Shown here: one piece after another, positions 12,001 to 15,316 of the stretch | Layout of the letters: each line of letters begins with the position of its first letter | How positions within the stretch are numbered: the first letter of the stretch is position 1 | DNA from: a virus | Virus record (IMG/VR): IMGVR_UViG_3300024302_001294 | Span: 1 to 25,874 of that record | Strand: one strand, 5' to 3' | Length of the DNA: 25,874 nucleotides | Notes under the pieces: generated by a model | What the model saw: only the letters and a program-made list of their open reading frames with translations | What the model was told of the DNA's origin: nothing | The model's database searches: none | Made by a program: the position numbers and the translations under genes

Positions 12001-13896
12001 CCATAAGAACTGGCTACTAGCCATGTCAGGTAAATGACCATTCTTAATTAAATCTTGGGCAGCTTCTTCAATTACAAATTGTAATGCTTCAGTAGTACCT
12101 TCAGTTAAACCTCCGGCAGCCATCTCTTTACCTATTACTTTAAATACTTGACCCGCACCATTCTTACGGAAAGAGCTATATAAAGTTTTAGTACCTTGGT
12201 TACCTAAGCCCATTTTCTTAAGAACTTTCAATGGGTAGAACATTTCTAATGTAGCAGCAGCTGAACCACCAGCTAAAGACATAGTAATAGCTTTAGCATC
12301 TCTATGGCCAGCTACTGCTACATCACCATAAATACCACCAGTTTCCATTACATTAGCAGCTAAGTAACCACCAACTGATGCTGACCTATTCTTAATTTTT
12401 TGTAATTGTTTCTTACGTATTTGTTTGTTGACATATTTCTTACCCATGTACTCGGCACCTTTACCAGCAGCATATCTTAAACTACCATAACCAACGGCTA
12501 CGGCACCACCAGTAAAGTATGCAGCTAGTGCAACACCACCTATCTCAATGATAGATGGCATAGCTTCACCAAGTAAGCCCACTAACTTTCTCAGTGCAGC
12601 ATCTGGATTAGACCAATCCACTTCTTCAATAGGAGGTAAGTGTGCACCATTACGCTGAGCTTCATCAATGTTATCTAAATAATGCTCTAACATCTTAGTA
12701 GCAAACTCTGTGTTTCCGGTTGCATCTGCGAGTAATGCAGCAAAACCATAACCGGTAGCTTGTAAGTTATCTACACCTGAACTAAAACTATCTTCAAAAA
12801 CTTCCCAGTATGTATCCTTACCTTCAAGACTGTTAACTAAAGCTTGTTTTCTCTCATAAGCTTTACGTGTTATGGGCTGTCCCATTGAATCAACATATTG
12901 ACCTGTTTTAAGTTGACCATAATCTACAGTCATAGACCTAGCTTTAGCTGCTATTCTTGCTTCTTTTTCTGATTTGTGTACACTAGTAGGTTCTATGTCA
13001 CCTCTAGCAAGCATTACAGCAACTTCATCATCTGAGTATTGCTTACCATCCCAGATGGTAGGAACATTAACCCACTTACCATCTACCTCAAGTGTTGTAG
13101 ATTTCTCAGAAACAATTTCACCATTTAAATAAAATGCAGGTCTTCCAAACTGTGTATTACCAACAACTTGACCTTCATTAGGCATCTTGAAGTTAGAGTA
13201 ATTACTACCATTCTCAGCTTCGTATTTAGAACGTATTTCGTTTTGTTCTGGAGTGTTATCAAACCACCTAGTATTAAACTCAGGTGTGTTCATAGCATTG
13301 TATATATCAACACCAGTGAATGGGTTTGTTAGCGTAGCTTTAGTACGTTTATCTGTTGACCACTTTAATGATGTGGGGTCATATGTAGCATCTGCAACAA
13401 TGCCATTATTAATGTCTTGACCTTCAGAGGCAACCTTGTCAAATAACTCTTCTGAACGTTTACCCATAGCAAAGATAACATCATTAGTTATCCTGTCTTC
13501 AGGCACATTCCATAACTTAGCATAGTGAGCACGTTGGCTATCCCTACCTTTACTTTCAGCTTTATAAAATGATGTCTCTGGTGCATCAATTCCTAGAGCA
13601 CGTAATCCAGCTTCTTTATCACCTAAAGTAAAATAACCTGAATCTGCATCAGTACCTTTACCTTGTAAGTTTTTGAAAGTTACCCTGTTAGTACCTTGCT
13701 CTAAAAAGTTAGAATTACCTTGTTCAATTCGTGTAGATACATTATCTAAATAACTATTACGTATAGCTTCTTCTAAAAAGGTTGTTGAGTTACCTGAAAT
13801 GTCAGATAATTTTTCACGTTTACGTGTACTTGTTGAAGCTAAACTCTGTATTTTACCTGCTACAACACTACTAAAAATCTCAGAAGATGAGGCCAT
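1..13896 (-). CDS. Giant polyvalent virion protein (nuclease, membrane-active region, two zincins, helicase), 3' end outside window
   Basis: One reading frame stays open from ATG at 13894-13896 to base 1, giving at least 4632 codons; its stop lies beyond the left edge. AAGGA stands about 9 nt before the ATG, 12 nt after the previous stop. Read in order: SNase-like nuclease (about 70-215), a VPTIWDG module (about 255-325), a Gly/Ala-rich hydrophobic stretch (about 430-655), a basic coil (about 780-900), a Lys/Pro linker (about 1264-1278), a long helical charged region, zincin 1 (HELIH 2744-2748), SF1 helicase (about 2925-3425), zincin 2 (HELIH 3571-3575), and a hydrophobic C-terminal segment (about 4336-4374). 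Its place at the end of the structural module, after two small internal-protein-like genes, matches ejected proteins such as T7 gp16. Giant multi-enzyme phage proteins are known as 'polyvalent proteins', thought to be injected with the DNA and to counter host defences. Packaging and injection are inferred; the open frame and motifs are seen. No virion RNA polymerase or transglycosylase motif was recognised. Confidence 0.9.
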   Translation of the reverse strand, partial: MASSSEIFSSVVAGKIQSLASTSTRKREKLSDISGNSTTFLEEAIRNSYLDNVSTRIEQGNSNFLEQGTNRVTFKNLQGKGTDADSGYFTLGDKEAGLRALGIDAPETSFYKAESKGRDSQRAHYAKLWNVPEDRITNDVIFAMGKRSEELFDKVASEGQDINNGIVADATYDPTSLKWSTDKRTKATLTNPFTGVDIYNAMNTPEFNTRWFDNTPEQNEIRSKYEAENGSNYSNFKMPNEGQVVGNTQFGRPAFYLNGEIVSEKSTTLEVDGKWVNVPTIWDGKQYSDDEVAVMLARGDIEPTSVHKSEKEARIAAKARSMTVDYGQLKTGQYVDSMGQPITRKAYERKQALVNSLEGKDTYWEVFEDSFSSGVDNLQATGYGFAALLADATGNTEFATKMLEHYLDNIDEAQRNGAHLPPIEEVDWSNPDAALRKLVGLLGEAMPSIIEIGGVALAAYFTGGAVAVGYGSLRYAAGKGAEYMGKKYVNKQIRKKQLQKIKNRSASVGGYLAANVMETGGIYGDVAVAGHRDAKAITMSLAGGSAAATLEMFYPLKVLKKMGLGNQGTKTLYSSFRKNGAGQVFKVIGKEMAAGGLTEGTTEALQFVIEEAAQDLIKNGHLPDMASSQFLWGMANSFVAGLVPGSVISGTTTTTSQLSKQIDGDRKFTDEQTAQILQEAIEAGKNTAGMSEQEILINEQKLDSALSQLEQNESLDFSGLDTEGMDNLQKAFAYVDSLTTSQNAENANESDVSTVEIESAKNELIMAIKEFSTNDSTVQARKEYATDGVRLTAEIKAINDKFDALEAKFPDRKEKYDAERARLINIKQRKANNRVEPTNVKQRKTARAETKVVRTAIEKSIKKLNAISRKLKDTSLSKKHRKRLEQERNNLGKHINDLQGNTVLSKTSSKQIERTLQSFDFQHKSANLDKDEQLQSDVQAFDTLDKNAADAISVLDNEDSTTKEKLDAMNAFFVDYGKALNARDRLIAAIGIATDKVEIKNLKKGLADIDAKIAGVEVAYEKTTSYKPAKPSTATAKTTDVLYSLFPINDKTLKELKGLKDQLSDTEKELLDAHIKLAKTKNTLDKHTNETKNIHQVRDDVLLGTDKQFTGFLSYLRLFEEGKDVISDVNYFIGSLKDKLVVFRKAYNIVKNGGKVWINKETLAIVTTEPAKVKNDKGVLVENLDEYWWVTNKSSKLIHYINAEINFGEAVASLINTSEQLAPGRAKQIKEDEALRQSAELLAKQQQKTQPDTGDLENIEIEETKPKPVVKKTKPVVKKETEEKSPTKEPEILIFYFPNGVPIEVDTRTMEISDEGTIRVTDPTTGEVFLVDNSELVSKNPRDPKFELFPGYWGGTETDLAKLSDEELESAITRVDEKLNNRFNAGQPEYTMYANLNALKFERQRRNGKTVKILKIGETATKQSEKKATKLEIYINKLGRQIQKIKDEIESLRDKNGKLPKALTYVNQLLAKLDSLQDKEAVAKRQSVVVINNLLSKFQDGFLKIKDSAFTSFDIFVAAHAKRDSFYTRNPLKSLLDKDGGSTVVTKMLKDIGVTDQKFINYLGEYFLEYRKAFTDTLLEPKHDKNNPNRDSKDGAFTQRTLLNYLYVDIDGVRTLPDEVIFAMMMTSLDWMSINQFNSEVTDKQAIALLIYGDRKHPVTNAEFRQFGNMGILWNSATTEMGVDIFNNLNIKVDAESLNGLKIQELTYDILESVDKNGTVIKDPSIGKELQVALGQMALVIASTVHTKDSKLGHDGIVKIHHTTYSHVEFMQNAELKKIVGNTNLTKKQKIAIEKDQARRIKTIKFPLLDGTYKDVHGLEDVIESFKSNKKNITLINGTESRLAEPLLSPSKNIQKYVRNSFIALPDKVQKLIEKLQNVEWIGKQEALGLFDLVDDTNMDILLDIQDIETKHDESVDGYKTSNEDKRKDVKQVKDYIKQGSQSFWFKYIAQKQHRVRIDSNGINGQRSKIHRALFMPKSADVLIKSELDRALYQVSIAQALGYGIDKNGLKGSLVEFDRILEVTNDIVELIKAGDVKGPAFNKALAKLLKDGDISPSMHVIEALASLAKYHPTKSFKTAKLGVETDGITNGYAIALLQFYGVPDELLDNGTDEEIAEHLAQAFARVGVMVKPGETMEKFIERGELDVYESLASFIQKTLASKDALIDINAERSKKEGEITKDNLDALTIIHGDLWDSAKDSISKFGRNLAKNPLMISGYGAQINKIIQNLAADIIPKIYNDIAELQTKYNNAVSESDKAAVVAEATKYEEALSSFIQVGKDKNIPIVAMLKKDELKSFTLDKRQSYTIQKDFKDIFTPAITTALDEFIKPLAKARDAIIKSGDIQYRAFKHEYTKALKVQADKRGVAVEKLTLTEQKAIAESLAVELMPLVYGPWSSDDTLIQIIKDIRLENSSNRNDVLFKEQRIQFAVKNGKKFKVVNTTGKKSIIASNFQREYVTPSVSAYTNTIQNIDSVILGEALLENPEVLAIFDAIMSNVTDALDNSNEYNEAFRDVALNFSVLEKALERTLAVKGNLSKEAIEAVNKDYRENSHEATQLLNKLETTKDPAERAIIESQIAALGFDAIEMGFHEEVARVARMKNIMAQVFGNEWLENATISQMYLPETLKEIADGKATIESVKVETKVTQQKTTTALQGTSVPSNIVKGFKSAKDAATKLANSKNQTNYIRYIAKMLIPLLSEDTKVSSDFDKYPNPLSKEKHRSYYSKSLNMVLLNPTDTSTILLHELIHAATQQIFEGKLTGKRKAAIEKMFETRKLIADIYYADVKAGNVDEDTQHSMQYFMDGKDFVPAEDMDIVDNFLDLPATAQLDEFLTMVLTDQRVQTYLKSKQYKGNKTLWNKFVETVRNLLGLKDNTLLDEALSASLSVIDVLTTEADTIEATPITVNTQKIIPEFTPEESYKLFEDGEGNDVLTNAGQTNAINKMKEWWKSEDKLFVLAGRGGTGKTTIVSRALQELGVAKNSVKFALPTHKAKKVIANATDGYAEDHFTTLASLLGQTKRYDKRTGSFFFARDDDKFAASIRKLQKDQTKLIVIDEVSMVSEKFSDEIVKLSKELDIRVIFMGDNVQLPPIEDTKGKISLSAVFDNVMGFNQKIDLGININNYVKLTERMRQGKDSPILGITDILANTIEYIFRNAKSYDGTSKQTGFVLPKVPENGKQDGVHYAEGTVMGGPTDATIDMFVEEYIKDPANVKYIHFNKESKPRTVSIRSRIRQKLFPEVENAGDLTAMPFIKGERIVLGESVATVEGNTAKLSSALHNGDEVTVIQELNEARISVEVGGQYKKTYYGVPVKILQVKTDDNVIHHLVFEDGQLTKRVVHKQMSQGQQKYNMENKVIAEVTTAEVSAAYLINTHKSQGSTYKTVYVDYENIMGNQGSPDWLTKLSSLYVATSRPSERLVLVGTGDLEFGAEGKDLPENITITKDLEQGEVANKDSDTLGSLDNEVDAEAEEIYKTNSLKTTAQNIFNKLNNIWTGYYPNSQEKEAQASHLQRVLDEIILPTGNALDNTTVVLKKSEIKAQGEVSLGSETVKVHINKYAPNSYSEQTAQEVYLHELIHILTSSKLAKDEKFKSEVTEIRNAVKAELDKMANPYEIFLHKDADGKVIYLTDKDAEIEAAKQQYNYVFGDSMPDEHYLDEFLAYALTNKHLVKQLSSMSANVVPLWDKESSANIITKVVDLLTEVVTRISNVLNKKSRPANLEMEIFNLTKDMVTVSHERSGTIKYAIRKQQLTKKYDSANVIVSDFLKDAAAKGLKVTSDAYIKGVDKLTKDGKIDNFLANILYDTKLVALMTSTYGEFINKHPELQARLDKAFQYFKPNLRHNIAALKADAFGGIDQDFIKLMYKSQKEVDKARVAYKELTEKSLLTAFLDLEALTDNEKDSITRVLLKSDFSILEASGAYSMEAAIRLLTDGKQLAVEIAKYEDTLDIDNNTHYAVQSSELAKFMMTGKVHNRNQYKNAHMIVKTNPNKRTHQGTKKEEIQDMDVYVTLLALQDAEYSPRKDVANVAAREFALDSAHNGITHIIHHHIAFKQESLNAGFNGNPALMTKGYIATITDSDIQIEFAPNDDVTRADMEKKGYIFVDNFEVITGLHDGNYGIYVIKNNPDIMRTKGIASVTSKHHAGTSFKEIIGRNPKAEGQINAVFRRWRKKQTQSQNTLDAHHTMLPIINEEGKIVDYSIHMQHVMLERLLKQKLAFNEVMPTMYSHQQDKVASEKINKEAMDLLYQHTQLNYAKAPHKFVNILDGKYKEEYFDVLPRATRNYILYIAKRDSKKNKQIFNVEQKLLDVVFGYKMPSISNTILFSKSFKAQRYAKVVEKLIFETVALAKVAIVIKIPIVPMVNFTSNFITSMMYGVPPGYLIKKWREGYKELVRYQEDAHKLQLLELDRLGNPKLRNDPQIDKKIKRLTAKLNKNKVAKFIDAGLFNSITEDINKNDFTYRHKTARKIKDSVIGQKLDGLFKGKVLDVANQAYMGEQTATFKTMMHFTQVSDFIARYAMYSHDTEVKGISKDKAYTQMVETFVNYDQPLNRYLQYGNDSGLLFFVKYWIRIQRATFNLVKEKPLNVGLLWIANGMLNLDIETIMESSVLTGNFFPTEGGIAKVLGEVIIPPGVEIL
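775..888 (-). other. Hydrophobic segment near the visible C-terminus of the giant protein
   Basis: Residues about 4336-4374 form a long hydrophobic stretch that includes ALAKVAIVIKIPIVPMV followed by TSNFITSMMYGVPPGY and then a basic WREGYK segment. It could form a membrane-inserting hairpin. The region between it and base 1 is helical and aromatic-rich (for example GLLFFVKYWIRIQRATF), without a motif I can name. Confidence 0.4.
2872..3294 (-). other. Zincin metallopeptidase domain 2 of the giant protein
   Basis: Residues about 3535-3675. EVYLHELIHILTSSKL carries HExxH (H3571, E3572, H3575), and YLDEFLAYALTNKHLVKQL (from 3652) gives the likely third ligand E3655, 83 residues downstream. The downstream motif shares LDEFL, LT and V..L with domain 1, so the two look like duplicated copies on either side of the helicase. 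Both keep every zinc ligand. Outside these motifs they differ clearly, so the duplication is old or the two came from separate sources of the same family. Confidence 0.7.
3622..5124 (-). other. SF1 (RecD/Dda-like) helicase domain of the giant protein
   Basis: Residues about 2925-3425 show the ordered motifs of a superfamily 1B helicase. A Q-motif-like LTNAGQTNAI has Q2936. Walker A is GRGGTGKT (2958-2965, K2964). Walker B is LIVIDEVSMVS (D3054, E3055). Motif III is GDNVQLPPI (3082-3090). Motif V/VI includes THKSQGST (3371-3378) and YVATSRPSERL with the arginine finger R3411. All ATPase residues appear intact. Its placement between two peptidase domains in a putative ejected protein suggests it acts on incoming or host DNA; that role is inferred. 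Phage helicases are normally separate early genes, so the fusion is unusual. Confidence 0.85.
5347..5754 (-). other. Zincin metallopeptidase domain 1 of the giant protein
   Basis: Residues about 2715-2850. ILLHELIHAAT carries the HExxH zinc-binding and catalytic motif (H2744, E2745, H2748). Downstream, LDEFLTMVLTDQRVQTYL (from 2828) supplies a likely third zinc ligand, E2830, 85 residues after E2745. This H-E-x-x-H plus downstream Glu layout is that of gluzincin-like peptidases, which also occur in phage polyvalent proteins. It would cleave proteins, either the giant protein itself, other virion proteins or host targets; the substrate is unknown. Domain 2 has the same pair of motifs at the same spacing. 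Confidence 0.7.
11197..11559 (-). other. Basic coiled-coil segment of the giant protein
   Basis: Residues about 780-900 are strongly helical and rich in Lys, Arg and Glu, with runs such as KQRKANNR, KKHRKRLEQERNNLGKH and EKSIKKLNAISRKLK. The net positive charge suggests nucleic-acid binding or packing against the genome inside the capsid. No enzymatic motif is visible here. Confidence 0.4.
11932..12609 (-). other. Gly/Ala-rich hydrophobic, probably membrane-active region of the giant protein
   Basis: Residues about 430-655 hold several hydrophobic Gly/Ala-rich stretches: GGVALAAYFTGGAVAVGYG (about 450-470), SLAGGSAAATLEMFY (about 534-550) and WGMANSFVAGLVPGSVISG (about 630-650). Between them lie short basic stretches and a GGLTEGTTEAL helix. 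This type of sequence is typical of ejected internal virion proteins that line or cross the cell envelope. No clean signal peptide or standard transmembrane topology is evident. Conduit formation is inference. Confidence 0.5.
12922..13134 (-). other. VPT-x-W-x-G module in the giant protein
   Basis: Residues about 255-325 contain WVNVPTIWDG, then an Asp/Glu-rich 'YSDDEVAVML' helix, then a second helix ending in EARIAAKARS. Short modules of this form ('vPT.w.Gk..s..eA......g.....f.s..eA...A..rs') recur in phage injection and tail proteins as far as I recall. Function is unknown; it may be a small protein-binding or particle-docking fold. The motif is seen; the family link is from memory and only moderately sure. 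Confidence 0.45.
13252..13689 (-). other. SNase/TNase-like nuclease domain at N-terminus of the giant protein
   Basis: Residues about 70-215 of the giant protein match the staphylococcal nuclease active site by hand alignment. DADS (83-86) aligns with the calcium-binding DGDT, giving D85 for D21. LRALGIDAPET (98-108) gives R99 for R35, D104 for D40 and E107 for E43. All spacings match exactly (14, 5 and 3 residues). Further on, DKRTKATL (182-189) resembles the conserved Y-G-R strand, giving R184 for R87, followed by a VDIYNAM stretch like the usual 'vN..lv' helix. All five expected catalytic positions are therefore present, so the domain may be active. It would cut DNA or RNA, presumably in the host after ejection. 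The insert between E107 and R184 is longer than in the Staphylococcus enzyme. Confidence 0.75.
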
Positions 13897-13908
13897 AGTG
13901 GGAATTCC

Positions 13909-14676
13909 TTATTTATTTAGTTGCTTCTTTTTTTCTTTCTCTGATTCGATGAATGCATCTGTTTGAAATTTACCAAGTTTCAAGATATCCATTAAGTCTA
14001 CATTTTCTAATTCTTCAACATCTTTACCACCATATATAAACTCATCGATACCTGACTCATCAAAAGTGAATGCTTGCTTAAATATTTTGATAGCTCTATT
14101 CTGTTCAGCCATTGTATAGTTATTATCTTTAAAGAACCCAGAAAGTTTATCAATAACCTCATCAGCAGGTACATCTGCTATACCCAAACTCCAGTTGCTT
14201 GTGGTACCTGCTTCTTTATTCTGTTTTATCATATCTGCACGATATTGATTTAAGTAGTCCTTACTAGTTTTACCTGAATTTTTTGCTTTATTTTCCGCAA
14301 TAATTTCACTAATTCTATAATCATGTTTAATTTTTTCTTGAGCAGACCAACTAGGGTCAACAGGAGCATTAGCAGTCTTATAAGCTTCGATAACAGTATC
14401 TAAATTAGCAAATGAAGTATTAGGGTCAATTGATTGTAATAAGGCATTTCTATCCTCTTTAGCTCGCTTAATATCTTCAACAGAACCATCATCTGCAATT
14501 AGTGCCATAGCAGCAGTTAGTTCATTTGTTTCTCTGTCACTTCTATCTGAGCGGTATCTTTCAACAGCATCTCCAATACCTGAAATGCCAGAACTCAACA
14601 TCTTATTACCTTGGCCCATTGCTTCTAGGATACTGGCACCGTTAGTTGGTGCTATGTTTTGCCATGTTACTGCCAT
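13909..14676 (-). CDS. Putative internal virion protein (255 aa, helical, charged)
   Basis: A 255-residue protein starting at ATG 14674-14676, with a strong AAGGAGAT ribosome site just upstream. It lies 9 nt after the preceding gene and 12 nt before the giant gene, so the three are probably translated together. The N-terminus (MAVTWQNIAP...) has a Gly/Ser-rich stretch with GISGIGDAVERYRSDR. The rest is mainly helical and charged, ending in a Lys-rich tail (EKEKKKQLNK). No catalytic motif is seen. Position between an internal-protein-like gene and the giant corresponds to T7 gene 15 or the small internal proteins of marine podoviruses, so a role in the ejected core is inferred from context rather than from sequence match. 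Confidence 0.75.
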   Translation of the reverse strand: MAVTWQNIAPTNGASILEAMGQGNKMLSSGISGIGDAVERYRSDRSDRETNELTAAMALIADDGSVEDIKRAKEDRNALLQSIDPNTSFANLDTVIEAYKTANAPVDPSWSAQEKIKHDYRISEIIAENKAKNSGKTSKDYLNQYRADMIKQNKEAGTTSNWSLGIADVPADEVIDKLSGFFKDNNYTMAEQNRAIKIFKQAFTFDESGIDEFIYGGKDVEELENVDLMDILKLGKFQTDAFIESEKEKKKQLNK

Positions 14677-14685
14677 AATATCTCC

Positions 14686-15234
14686 TTAACCTATGTTGCC
14701 ATATTTAGGCACCAATGATGCCATATCTGTCCTACCTTGAGCTTTCTTCCAAGCATTCTGGTCATTTAGTCTGTTATTGATTGTAACAGCTTGAGACTCA
14801 TAATTCTTGTTCCACTGGTCAACTTGGTTACCCATCATTTCTCTAGCCAGCTTAACTTGCTTAAGGCCCGCCCATGCTCCAGCTAATGCACCTGCACCTT
14901 GTAATGCAGAGCCTACGCTTGATAATGTGCCATTATTCATCCAGTTTGAACCACCAGTATCTAAAAACTGTTTATTAGCATTCGTTTGAAACTCCATACG
15001 TTTGTCAATAGGTGACTCCATGAAAGCTTTCTGTTGCGCCCCTGATAAATTACCATAAGCGTTAATATACCCTTGTTGTGCTTGTTGTGGACTTACTGGG
15101 GCATTTGTATTTATACTCCACTGGTCATTTTTATCACCAAACCAATTATTAAGATTAAATTTATCGCTATTATCGCCCCAGTAACTGTTGTTACTGTTAC
15201 TGTTATTATTAATATTATTATAAGGCAATGCCAT
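14686..15234 (-). CDS. Putative internal virion protein, gp14-like (182 aa, Asn-rich N-terminus)
   Basis: The start ATG at 15232-15234 has AGGAGA about 6 nt upstream. Residues 6-30 are dominated by Asn and Ser, encoded by AAT/AAC runs. A small hydrophobic Ala/Gly segment, SALQGAGALAGAWAGL, lies around residues 108-123. It is followed by a helix with MMGNQVDQWNKNYESQ and a polar C-terminus. This plan (low-complexity N-terminus, one short hydrophobic Gly/Ala segment, Gln/Asn-rich helix) is common in small ejected proteins of podoviruses such as T7 gp14, which enter the outer membrane. The assignment rests on composition and place in the operon. A hairpin lies in the 82-nt gap before it. Confidence 0.7.
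   Translation of the reverse strand: MALPYNNINNNSNSNNSYWGDNSDKFNLNNWFGDKNDQWSINTNAPVSPQQAQQGYINAYGNLSGAQQKAFMESPIDKRMEFQTNANKQFLDTGGSNWMNNGTLSSVGSALQGAGALAGAWAGLKQVKLAREMMGNQVDQWNKNYESQAVTINNRLNDQNAWKKAQGRTDMASLVPKYGNIG
15145..15222 (-). repeat. AAT/AAC-rich low-complexity tract encoding poly-Asn/Ser
   Basis: The 5' end of the 182-aa gene is a run of AAT, AAC and AGT codons giving Asn/Ser-rich residues 6-30. Such triplet tracts are prone to slippage and length change. Confidence 0.5.
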
Positions 15235-15271
15235 AAACTTCTCCTAAATGTTTTTAATTTTAAATAAATGT

Positions 15272-15303
15272 ATCTCTATCATACATCAAAGTAGATATGA
15301 GAT
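15272..15303. other. Imperfect hairpin in the 82-nt gap before the gp14-like gene
   Basis: ATCTC, TATC and TAC on one side pair with GTA, GATA and GAGAT on the other around a 6-nt loop, with two single-base bulges (12 bp in all). On the minus strand it is followed by an AT-rich stretch but no clean T-run. The other strand has GTTTTTAC just beyond it. It may be a weak terminator, an RNA-processing site or a protection hairpin separating the 882-aa gene from the ejection genes. Confidence 0.45.
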
Positions 15304-15316
15304 GTTAGTTTTTACT

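Noticed and set aside
1-13896. N4-like virion RNA polymerase or T7 gp16-type transglycosylase within the giant protein
   Set aside because: The size and position invite it, but I saw no polymerase motifs and no transglycosylase catalytic Glu context. The recognisable enzymes are nuclease, peptidase and helicase.
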